DNA of 64,000 bases, from positions 2,318,214 through 2,382,213 of the forward strand of contig OZ038436.1 of assembly GCA_964036275.1 (NCBI GenBank), in the 5' to 3' direction. Shown here in pieces: positions 49,301 through 61,300 of the stretch. Each line of letters opens with the position of its first letter. The first letter of the stretch is position 1. This stretch comes from Litoditis marina. Its lineage: Eukaryota; Nematoda; Chromadorea; Rhabditida; Rhabditidae. A program made the position numbers and the translations under genes. Under the pieces are notes generated by a model that saw only the letters and a program-made list of their open reading frames with translations, was not told the DNA's origin and did no database searches.

Positions 49301-52300
49301 CGCGCCATAAGTTAAGGGGGACTCTTGAGTTAGGGGAACTCCCGCGCCCTATATCAAAAAGAACTTTCGCGCTCTATGTTAAGGGAAACTCCCGCGCCCT
49401 ATTTAAGCGAAACGCGCTCTATGTTTTAGGAAAACTCCCGCGCCATAAGTTAAGGGGGACTCTTGAGTTAGGGGAACTCCCGCGCCCTATATCAAAAAGA
49501 ACTTTCGCGCTCTATGTTAAGGGAAACTCCCGCGCCCTATTTAAGCGAAACGCGCTCTATGTTTTAGGAAAACTCCCGCGCCATAAGTTAAGGGGGACTC
49601 TTGAGTTAGGGGAACTCCCGCGCCCTATATCAAAAAGAACTTTCGCGCTCTATGTTAAGGGAAACTCCCGCGCCCTATTTAAGCGAAACGCGCTCTATGT
49701 TTTAGGAAAACTCCCGCGCCATAAGTTAAGGGGGACTCTTGAGTTAGGGGAACTCCCGCGCCCTATATCAAAAAGAACTTTCGCGCTCTATGTTAAGGAA
49801 ACTCCCGCGCCCTATTTAAGCGAAACGCGCTCTATGTTTTAGGAAAACTCCCGCGCCATAAGTTAAGGGGGACTCTTGAGTTAGGGGAACTCTCGCGCCC
49901 TATATCAAAAAGAACTTCTCTATGATAAAGGAAACTCCCGCGCCCTATTTCAGCGAAACGCGCTCTATGTTTTAGGAAAACTCCCGCGCCATAAGTTAAG
50001 GGGGACTCTTGAGTTAGGGGAACTCCCGCGCCCTATATCAAAAAGAACTTCTCTATGATAAGGAAACTCCCGCGCCCTATTTCAGCGAAACGCGCTCTAT
50101 GTTTTAGGAAAACTCCCGCGCCATAAGTTAAGGGGGACTCTTGAGTTAGGGGAACTCCCGCGCCCTATATCAAAAAGAACTTCTCTATGATAAAGGAAAC
50201 TCCCGCGCCCTATTTCAGCGAAACGCGCTCTATGTTTTAGGAAAACTCCCGCGCCATAAGTTAAGGGGGACTCTTGAGTTAGGGGAACTCCCGCGCCCTA
50301 TATCAAAAAGAACTTTCGCGCTCTATGTTAAGGGAAACTCCCGCGCCCTATTTAAGCGAAACGCGCTCTATGTTTTAGGAAAACTCCCGCGCCATAAGTT
50401 AAGGGGGACTCTTGAGTTAGGGGAACTCCCGCGCCCTATATCAAAAAGAACTTCTCTATGATAAAGGAAACTCCCGCGCCCTATTTCAGCGAAACGCGCT
50501 CTATGTTTTAGGAAAACTCCCGCGCCATAAGTTAAGGGGGACTCTTGAGTTAGGGGAACTCCCGCGCCCTATATCAAAAAGAACTTCTCTATGATAAAGG
50601 AAACTCCCGCGCCCTATTTCAGCGAGACGCGCTCTATGTTTTAGGAAAACTCCCGCGCCATAAGTTAAGGGGACTCTTGAGTTAGGGGAACTCCCGCGCC
50701 CTATATCAAAAAGAACTTTCGCGCTCTATGTTAAGGGAAACTCCCGCGCCCTATTTAAGCGAAACGCGCTCTATGTTTTAGGAAAACTCCCGCGCCATAA
50801 GTTAAGGGGGACTCTTGAGTTAGGGAACTCCCGCGCCCTATATCAAAAAGAACTTTCGCGCTCTATGTTAAGGGAAACTCCCGCGCCCTATTTCAGCGAA
50901 ACGCGCTCTATGTTTTAGGAAAACTCCCGCGCCATAAGTTAAGGGGGACTCTTGAGTTAGGGGAACTCCCGCGCCCTATATCAAAAAGAACTTTCGCGCT
51001 CTATGTTAAGGGAAACTCCCGCGCCCTATTTAAGCGAAACGCGCTCTATGTTTTAGGAAAACTCCCGCGCCATAAGTTAAGGGGGACTCTTGAGTTAGGG
51101 GAACTCCGCGCCCTATATCAAAAAGAACTTTCGCGCTCTATGTTAAGGGAAACTCCCGCGCCCTATTTAAGCGAAACGCGCTCTATGTTTTAGGAAAACT
51201 CCCGCGCCATAAGTTAAGGGGGACTCTTGAGTTAGGGGAACTCCCGCGCCCTATATCAAAAAGAACTTTCGCGCTCTATGTTAAGGGAAACTCCCGCGCC
51301 CTATTTAAGCGAAACGCGCTCTATGTTTTAGGAAAACTCCCGCGCCATAAGTTAAGGGGGACTCTTGAGTTAGGGGAACTCCCGCGCCCTATATCAAAAA
51401 GAACTTCTCTATGATAAGGAAACTCCCGCGCCCTATTTCAGCGAAACGCGCTCTATGTTTTAGGAAAACTCCCGCGCCATAAGTTAAGGGGGACTCTTGA
51501 GTTAGGGGAACTCCCGCGCCCTATATCAAAAGAACTTTCGCGCTCTATGTTAAGGGAAACTCCCGCGCCCTATTTAAGCGAAACGCGCTCTATGTTTTAG
51601 GAAAACTCCCGCGCCATAAGTTAAGGGGGACTCTTGAGTTAGGGGAACTCCCGCGCCCTATATCAAAAAGAACTTCTCTATGATAAAGGAAACTCCCGCG
51701 CCCTATTTCAGCGAAACGCGCTCTATGTTTTAGGAAAACTCCCGCGCCATAAGTTAAGGGGACTCTTGAGTTAGGGGAACTCCCGCGCCCTATATCAAAA
51801 AGAACTTTCGCGCTCTATGTTAAGGGAAACTCCCGCGCCCTATTTCAGCGAAACGCGCTCTATGTTTTAGGAAAACTCCCGCGCCATAAGTTAAGGGGGA
51901 CTCTTGAGTTAGGGGAACTCCCGCGCCCTATATCAAAAAGAACTTTCGCGCTCTATGTTAAGGGAAACTCCCGCGCCCTATTTAAGCGAAACGCGCTCTA
52001 TGTTTTAGGAAAACTCCCGCGCCATAAGTTAAGGGGGACTCTTGAGTTAGGGGAACTCCCGCGCCCTATATCAAAAAGAACTTCTCTATGATAAAGGAAA
52101 CTCCCGCGCCCTATTTCAGCGAAACGCGCTCTATGTTTTAGGAAAACTCCCGCGCCATAAGTTAAGGGGGACTCTTGAGTTAGGGGAACTCCCGCGCCCT
52201 ATATCAAAAAGAACTTTCGCGCTCTATGTTAAGGGAAACTCCCGCGCCCTATTTAAGCGAAACGCGCTCTATGTTTTAGGAAAACTCCCGCGCCATAAGT

Positions 52301-55300
52301 TAAGGGGGACTCTTGAGTTAGGGGAACTCCCGCGCCCTATATCAAAAAGAACTTTCGCGCTCTATGTTAAGGAAACTCCCGCGCCCTATTTCAGCGAAAC
52401 GCGCTCTATGTTTTAGGAAAACTCCCGCGCCATAAGTTAAGGGGGACTCTTGAGTTAGGGGAACTCCCGCGCCCTATATCAAAAAGAACTTTCGCGCTCT
52501 ATGTTAAGGGAAACTCCCGCGCCCTATTTCAGCGAAACGCGCTCTATGTTTTAGGAAAACTCCCGCGCCATAAGTTAAGGGGGACTCTTGAGTTAGGGGA
52601 ACTCCGCGCCCTATATCAAAAAGAACTTTCGCGCTCTATGTTAAGGGAAACTCCCGCGCCCTATTTAAGCGAAACGCGCTCTATGTTTTAGGAAAACTCC
52701 CGCGCCATAAGTTAAGGGGGACTCTTGAGTTAGGGGAACTCCCGCGCCCTATATCAAAAAGAACTTTCGCGCTCTATGTTAAGGGAAACTCCCGCGCCCT
52801 ATTTCAGCGAAACGCGCTCTATGTTTTAGGAAAACTCCCGCGCCATAAGTTAAGGGGGACTCTTGAGTTAGGGGAACTCCCGCGCCCTATATCAAAAAGA
52901 ACTTTCGCGCTCTATGTTAAGGGAAACTCCCGCGCCCTATTTCAGCGAAACGCGCTCTATGTTTTAGGAAAACTCCCGCGCCATAAGTTAAGGGGGACTC
53001 TTGAGTTAGGGGAACTCCCGCGCCCTATATCAAAAAGAACTTCGCGCTCTATGTTAAGGGAAACTCCCGCGCCCTATTTCAGCGAAACGCGCTCTATGTT
53101 TTAGGAAAACTCCCGCGCCATAAGTTAAGGGGGACTCTTGAGTTAGGGGAACTCCCGCGCCCTATATCAAAAAGAACTTTCGCGCTCTATGTTAAGGGAA
53201 ACTCCCGCGCCCTATTTCAGCGAAACGCGCTCTATGTTTTAGGAAAACTCCCGCGCCATAAGTTAAGGGGGACTCTTGAGTTAGGGGAACTCCCGCGCCC
53301 TATATCAAAAAGAACTTTCGCGCTCTATGTTAAGGGAAACTCCCGCGCCCTATTTCAGCGAAACGCGCTCTATGTTTTAGGAAAACTCCCGCGCCATAAG
53401 TTAAGGGGGACTCTTGAGTTAGGGGAACTCCCGCGCCCTATATCAAAAAGAACTTTCGCGCTCTATGTTAAGGGAAACTCCCGCGCCCTATTTAAGCGAA
53501 ACGCGCTCTATGTTTTAGGAAAACTCCCGCGCCATAAGTTAAGGGGGACTCTTGAGTTAGGGGAACTCCCGCGCCCTATATCAAAAAGAACTTCTCTATG
53601 ATAAAGGAAACTCCCGCGCCCTATTTCAGCGAAACGCGCTCTATGTTTTAGGAAAACTCCCGCGCCATAAGTTAAGGGGGACTCTTGAGTTAGGGGAACT
53701 CCCGCGCCCTATATCAAAAAGAACTTCTCTATGATAAAGGAAACTCCCGCGCCCTATTTAAGCGAAACGCGCTCTATGTTTTAGGAAAACTCCCGCGCCA
53801 TAAGTTAAGGGGGACTCTTGAGTTAGGGAACTCCCGCGCCCTATATCAAAAAGAACTTCTCTATGATAAAGGAAACTCCCGCGCCCTATTTCAGCGAAAC
53901 GCGCTCTATGTTTTAGGAAAACTCCCGCGCCATAAGTTAAGGGGGACTCTTGAGTTAGGGGAACTCCCGCGCCCTATATCAAAAAGAACTTTCGCGCTCT
54001 ATGTTAAGGGAAACTCCCGCGCCCTATTTAAGCGAAACGCGCTCTATGTTTTAGGAAAACTCCCGCGCCATAAGTTAAGGGGGACTCTTGAGTTAGGGGA
54101 ACTCCCGCGCCCTATATCAAAAAGAACTTTCGCGCTCTATGTTAAGGGAAACTCCCGCGCCCTATTTAAGCGAAACGCGCTCTATGTTTAGGAAAACTCC
54201 CGCGCCATAAGTTAAGGGGGACTCTTGAGTTAGGGGAACTCCCGCGCCCTATATCAAAAAGAACTTCTCTATGATAAAGGAAACTCCCGCGCCCTATTTC
54301 AGCGAAACGCGCTCTATGTTTTAGGAAAACTCCCGCGCCATAAGTTAAGGGGGACTCTTGAGTTAGGGGAACTCCCGCGCCCTATATCAAAAAGAACTTC
54401 TCTATGATAAAGGAAACTCCCGCGCCCTATTTAAGCGAAACGCGCTCTATGTTTTAGGAAAACTCCCGCGCCATAAGTTAAGAAGGACTCTTGAGTTAGG
54501 GGAACTCCCGCGCCCTATATCAAAAAGAACTTCTCTATGATAAAGGAAACTCCCGCGCCCTATTTCAGCGAAACGCGCTCTATGTTTTAGGAAAACTCCC
54601 GCGCCATAAGTTAAGGGGGACTCTTGAGTTAGGGGAACTCCCGCGCCCTATATCAAAAGAACTTTCGCGCTCTATGTTAAGGGAAACTCCCGCGCCCTAT
54701 TTAAGCGAAACGCGCTCTATGTTTTAGGAAAACTCCCGCGCCATAAGTTAAGGGGGACTCTTGAGTTAGGGGAACTCCCGCGCCCTATATCAAAAAGAAC
54801 TTCTCTATGATAAAGGAAACTCCCGCGCCCTATTTCAGCGAAACGCGCTCTATGTTTTAGGAAAACTCCCGCGCCATAAGTTAAGGGGGACTCTTGAGTT
54901 AGGGGAACTCCGCGCCCTATATCAAAAAGAACTTCTCTATGATAAGGAAACTCCCGCGCCCTATTTCAGCGAAACGCGCTCTATGTTTTAGGAAAACTCC
55001 CGCGCCATAAGTTAAGGGGGACTCTTGAGTTAGGGGAACTCCCGCGCCCTATATCAAAAAGAACTTCTCTATGATAAAGGAAACTCCCGCGCCCTATTTC
55101 AGCGAAACGCGCTCTATGTTTTAGGAAAACTCCCGCGCCATAAGTTAAGGGGGACTCTTGAGTTAGGGGAACTCCCGCGCCCTATATCAAAAAGAACTTC
55201 TCTATGTTAAGGGAAACTCCCGCGCCCTATTTCAGCGAACGCGCTCTATGTTTTAGGAAAACTCCCGCGCCATAAGTTAAGGGGGACTCTTGAGTTAGGG

Positions 55301-58300
55301 GAACTCCCGCGCCCTATATCAAAAAGAACTTCTCTATGATAAGGAAACTCCGCGCCCTATTTCAGCGAAACGCGCTCTATGTTTTAGGAAAACTCCCGCG
55401 CCATAAGTTAAGGGGGACTCTTGAGTTAGGGGAACTCCCGCGCCTATATCAAAAAGAACTTTCGCGCTCTATGTTAAGGGAAACTCCCGCGCCCTATTTA
55501 AGCGAAACGCGCTCTATGTTTTAGGAAACTCCCGCGCCATAAGTTAAGGGGGACTCTTGAGTTAGGGGAACTCCCGCGCCCTATATCAAAAAGAACTTTC
55601 GCGCTCTATGTTAAGGGAAACTCCCGCGCCCTATTTCAGCGAAACGCGCTCTATGTTTTACCCGCGCCATAAGTTAAGGGGGACTCTTGAGTTAGGGGAA
55701 CTCCCGCGCCCTATATCAAAAAGAACTTTCGCGCTCTATGTTAAGGGAAACTCCCGCGCCCTATTTCAGCGAAACGCGCTCTATGTTTAGAACTCCCGCG
55801 CCATAAGTTAAGGGGGACTCTTGAGTTAGGGGAACTCCCGCGCCCTATATCAAAAAGAACTTTCGCGCTCTATGTTAAGGGAAACTCCCGCGCCCTATTT
55901 CAGCGAAACGCGCTCTATGTTTTAGGAAAACTCCCGCGCCATAAGTTAAGGGGGACTCTTGAGTTAGGGGAACTCCCGCGCCCTATATCAAAAAGAACTT
56001 TCGCGCTCTATGTTAAGGGAAACTCCCGCGCCCTATTTCAGCGAAACGCGCTCTATGTTTTAGGAACTCCGCGCCATAAGTTAAGGGGGACTCTTGAGTT
56101 AGGGGAACTCCCGCGCCCTATATCAAAAAGAACTTTCGCGCTCTATGTTAAGGGAAACTCCCGCGCCCTATTTCAGCGAAACGCGCTCTATGTTTTAGGA
56201 AAACTCCCGCGCCATAAGTTAAGGGGGACTCTTGAGTTAGGGGAACTCCCGCGCCCTATATCAAAAAGAACTTTCGCGCTCTATGTTAAGGGAAACTCCC
56301 GCGCCCTATTTCAGCGAAACGCGCTCTATGTTTTAGGAAAACTCCCGCGCCATAAGTTAAGGGGGACTCTTGAGTTAGGGGAACTCCCGCGCCCTATATC
56401 AAAAAGAACTTTCGCGCTCTATGTTAAGGGAAACTCCCGCGCCCTATTTCAGCGAAACGCGCTCTATGTTTTAGGAAAACTCCCGCGCCATAAGTTAAGG
56501 GGGACTCTTGAGTTAGGGGAACTCCCGCGCCCTATATCAAAAAGAACTTTCGCGCTCTATGTTAAGGGAAACTCCCGCGCCCTATTTCAGCGAAACGCGC
56601 TCTATGTTTTAGGAAAACTCCCGCGCCATAAGTTAAGGGGGACTCTTGAGTTAGGGGAACTCCCGCGCCCTATATCAAAAAGAACTTTCGCGCTCTATGT
56701 TAAGGGAAACTCCCGCGCCCTATTTCAGCGAAACGCGCTCTATGTTTTAGGAAACTCCCGCGCCATAAGTTAAGGGGGACTCTTGAGTTAGGGGAACTCC
56801 CGCGCCCTATATCAAAAAGAACTTTCGCGCTCTATGTTAAGGGAAACTCCCGCGCCCTATTTCAGCGAAACGCGCTCTATGTTTAATCCCGCGCCATAAG
56901 TTAAGGGGGACTCTTGAGTTAGGGGAACTCCCGCGCCCTATATCAAAAAGAACTTTCGCGCTCTATGTTAAGGGAAACTCCCGCGCCCTATTTCAGCGAA
57001 ACGCGCTCTATGTTTTAGGAAAACTCCCGCGCCATAAGTTAAGGGGGACTCTTGAGTTAGGGGAACTCCCGCGCCCTATATCAAAAAGAACTTTCGCGCT
57101 CTATGTTAAGGGAAACTCCCGCGCCCTATTTCAGCGAAACGCGCTCTATGTTTTAGGAAAACTCCCGCGCCATAAGTTAAGGGGGACTCTTGAGTTAGGG
57201 GAACTCCCGCGCCCTATATCAAAAAGAACTTTCGCGCTCTATGTTAAGGGAAACTCCCGCGCCCTATTTCAGCGAAACGCGCTCTATGTTTTAGGAAAAC
57301 TCCCGCGCCATAAGTTAAGGGGGACTCTTGAGTTAGGGGAACTCCCGCGCCCTATATCAAAAAGAACTTTCGCGCTCTATGTTAAGGGAAACTCCCGCGC
57401 CCTATTTCAGCGAAACGCGCTCTATGTTTTAGGAAAACTCCCGCGCCATAAGTTAAGGGGGACTCTTGAGTTAGGGGAACTCCCGCGCCCTATATCAAAA
57501 AGAACTTTCGCGCTCTATGTTAAGGGAAACTCCCGCGCCCTATTTCAGCGAAACGCGCTCTATGTTTTAGGAAAACTCCCGCGCCATAAGTTAAGGGGGA
57601 CTCTTGAGTTAGGGGAACTCCCGCGCCCTATATCAAAAAGAACTTCTCTATGATAAAGGAAACTCCCGCGCCCTATTTCAGCGAAACGCGCTCTATGTTT
57701 TAGGAAAACTCCCGCGCCATAAGTTAAGGGGGACTCTTGAGTTAGGGGAACTCCCGCGCCCTATATCAAAAAGAACTTTCGCGCTCTATGTTAAGGGAAA
57801 CTCCCGCGCCCTATTTAAGCGAAACGCGCTCTATGTTTTAGGAAAACTCCCGCGCCATAAGTTAAGGGGGACTCTTGAGTTAGGGGAACTCCCGCGCCCT
57901 ATATCAAAAAGAACTTTCGCGCTCTATGTTAAGGGAAACTCCCGCGCCCTATTTCAGCGAAACGCGCTCTATGTTTTAGGAAAACTCCCGCGCCATAAGT
58001 TAAGGGGGACTCTTGAGTTAGGGGAACTCCCGCGCCCTATATCAAAAAGAACTTTCGCGCTCTATGTTAAGGGAAACTCCCGCGCCCTATTTCAGCGAAA
58101 CGCGCTCTATGTTTTAGGAAAACTCCCGCGCCATAAGTTAAGGGGGACTCTTGAGTTAGGGGAACTCCCGCGCCCTATATCAAAAAGAACTTTCGCGCTC
58201 TATGTTAAGGGAAACTCCCGCGCCCTATTTAAGCGAAACGCGCTCTATGTTTTAGGAAAACTCCCGCGCCATAAGTTAAGGGGGACTCTTGAGTTAGGGG

Positions 58301-61300
58301 AACTCCCGCGCCCTATATCAAAAAGAACTTTCGCGCTCTATGTTAAGGGAAACTCCCGCGCCCTATTTAAGCGAAACGCGCTCTATGTTTTAGGAAAACT
58401 CCCGCGCCATAAGTTAAGGGGGACTCTTGAGTTAGGGGAACTCCCGCGCCCTATATCAAAAAGAACTTCTCTATGATAAAGGAAACTCCCGCGCCCTATT
58501 TCAGCGAAACGCGCTCTATGTTTTAGGAAAACTCCCGCGCCATAAGTTAAGGGGGACTCTTGAGTTAGGGGAACTCCCGCGCCCTATATCAAAAAGAACT
58601 TTCGCGCTCTATGTTAAGGGAAACTCCCGCGCCCTATTTAAGCGAAACGCGCTCTATGTTTTAGGAAAACTCCCGCGCCATAAGTTAAGGGGGACTCTTG
58701 AGTTAGGGGAACTCCCGCGCCCTATATCAAAAAGAACTTCTCTATGATAAAGGAAACTCCCGCGCCCTATTTCAGCGAAACGCGCTCTATGTTTTAGGAA
58801 AACTCCCGCGCCATAAGTTAAGGGGGACTCTTGAGTTAGGGGAACTCCCGCGCCCTATATCAAAAAGAACTTTCGCGCTCTATGTTAAGGGAAACTCCCG
58901 CGCCCTATTTAAGCGAAACGCGCTCTATGTTTTAGGAAAACTCCCGCGCCATAAGTTAAGGGGGACTCTTGAGTTAGGGGAACTCCCGCGCCCTATATCA
59001 AAAAGAACTTCTCTATGATAAAGGAAACTCCCGCGCCCTATTTCAGCGAAACGCGCTCTATGTTTTAGGAAAACTCCCGCGCCATAAGTTAAGGGGGACT
59101 CTTGAGTTAGGGGAACTCCCGCGCCCTATATCAAAAAGAACTTTCGCGCTCTATGTTAAGGGAAACTCCCGCGCCCTATTTAAGCGAAACGCGCTCTATG
59201 TTTTAGGAAAACTCCCGCGCCATAAGTTAAGGGGGACTCTTGAGTTAGGGGAACTCCCGCGCCCTATATCAAAAAGAACTTCTCTATGATAAAGGAAACT
59301 CCCGCGCCCTATTTAAGCGAAACGCGCTCTATGTTTTAGGAAAACTCCCGCGCCATAAGTTAAGGGGGACTCTTGAGTTAGGGGAACTCCCGCGCCCTAT
59401 ATCAAAAAGAACTTCTCTATGTTAAGGGAAACTCCCGCGCCCTATTTCAGCGAAACGCGCTCTATGTTTTAGGAAAACTCCCGCGCCATAAGTTAAGGGG
59501 GACTCTTGAGTTAGGGGAACTCCCGCGCCCTATATCAAAAAGAACTTCTCTATGATAAAGGAAACTCCCGCGCCCTATTTCAGCGAAACGCGCTCTATGT
59601 TTTAGGAAAACTCCCGCGCCATAAGTTAAGGGGGACTCTTGAGTTAGGGGAACTCCCGCGCCCTATATCAAAAAGAACTTTCGCGCTCTATGTTAAGGGA
59701 AACTCCCGCGCCCTATTTCAGCGAAACGCGCTCTATGTTTTAGGAAAACTCCCGCGCCATAAGTTAAGGGGGACTCTTGAGTTAGGGGAACTCCCGCGCC
59801 CTATATCAAAAAGAACTTCTCTATGATAAAGGAAACTCCCGCGCCCTATTTCAGCGAAACGCGCTCTATGTTTTAGGAAAACTCCCGCGCCATAAGTTAA
59901 GGGGGACTCTTGAGTTAGGGGAACTCCCGCGCCCTATATCAAAAAGAACTTCTCTATGATAAAGGAAACTCCCGCGCCCTATATCAAAAAGAACTTTCGC
60001 GCTCTATGTTAAGGGAAACTCCCGCGCCCTATTTCAGCGAAACGCGCTCTATGTTTTAGGAAAACTCCCGCGCCATAAGTTAAGGGGGACTCTTGAGTTA
60101 GGGGAACTCCCGCGCCCTATATCAAAAAGAACTTCTCTATGATAAAGGAAACTCCCGCGCCCTATATCAAAAAGAACTTTCGCGCTCTATGTTAAGGGAA
60201 ACTCCCGCGCCCTATTTCAGCGAAACGCGCTCTATGTTTTAGGAAAACTCCCGCGCCATAAGTTAAGGGGGACTCTTGAGTTAGGGGAACTCCCGCGCCC
60301 TATATCAAAAAGAACTTTCGCGCTCTATGTTAAGGGAAACTCCCGCGCCCTATTTAAGCGAAACGCGCTCTATGTTTTAGGAAAACTCCCGCGCCATAAG
60401 TTAAGGGGGACTCTTGAGTTAGGGGAACTCCCGCGCCCTATATCAAAAAGAACTTTCGCGCTCTATGTTAAGGGAAACTCCCGCGCCCTATTTCAGCGAA
60501 ACGCGCTCTATGTTTTAGGAAAACTCCCGCGCCATAAGTTAAGGGGGACTCTTGAGTTAGGGGAACTCCCGCGCCCTATATCAAAAAGAACTTTCGCGCT
60601 CTATGTTAAGGGAAACTCCCGCGCCCTATTTAAGCGAAACGCGCTCTATGTTTTAGGAAAACTCCCGCGCCATAAGTTAAGGGGGACTCTTGAGTTAGGG
60701 GAACTCCCGCGCCCTATATCAAAAAGAACTTCTCTATGTTAAGGGAAACTCCCGCGCCCTATTTCAGCGAAACGCGCTCTATGTTTTAGGAAAACTCCCG
60801 CGCCATAAGTTAAGGGGGACTCTTGAGTTAGGGGAACTCCCGCGCCCTATATCAAAAAGAACTTCTCTATGATAAAGGAAACTCCCGCGCCCTATTTCAG
60901 CGAAACGCGCTCTATGTTTTAGGAAAACTCCCGCGCCATAAGTTAAGGGGGACTCTTGAGTTAGGGGAACTCCCGCGCCCTATATCAAAAAGAACTTTCG
61001 CGCTCTATGTTAAGGGAAACTCCCGCGCCCTATTTCAGCGAAACGCGCTCTATGTTTTAGGAAAACTCCCGCGCCATAAGTTAAGGGGGACTCTTGAGTT
61101 AGGGGAACTCCCGCGCCCTATATCAAAAAGAACTTTCGCGCTCTATGTCAAGGGAAACTCCCGCGCCCTATTTCAGCGAAACGCGCTCTATGTTTTAGGA
61201 AAACTCCCGCGCCATAAGTTAAGGGGGACTCTTGAGTTAGGGGAACTCCCGCGCCCTATATCAAAAAGAACTTTCGCGCTCTATGTTAAGGGAAACTCCC

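Noticed and set aside
45096..55790. Open frames of 60-100 codons in the satellite
   Set aside because: They follow the repeat period and differ only where units change length.
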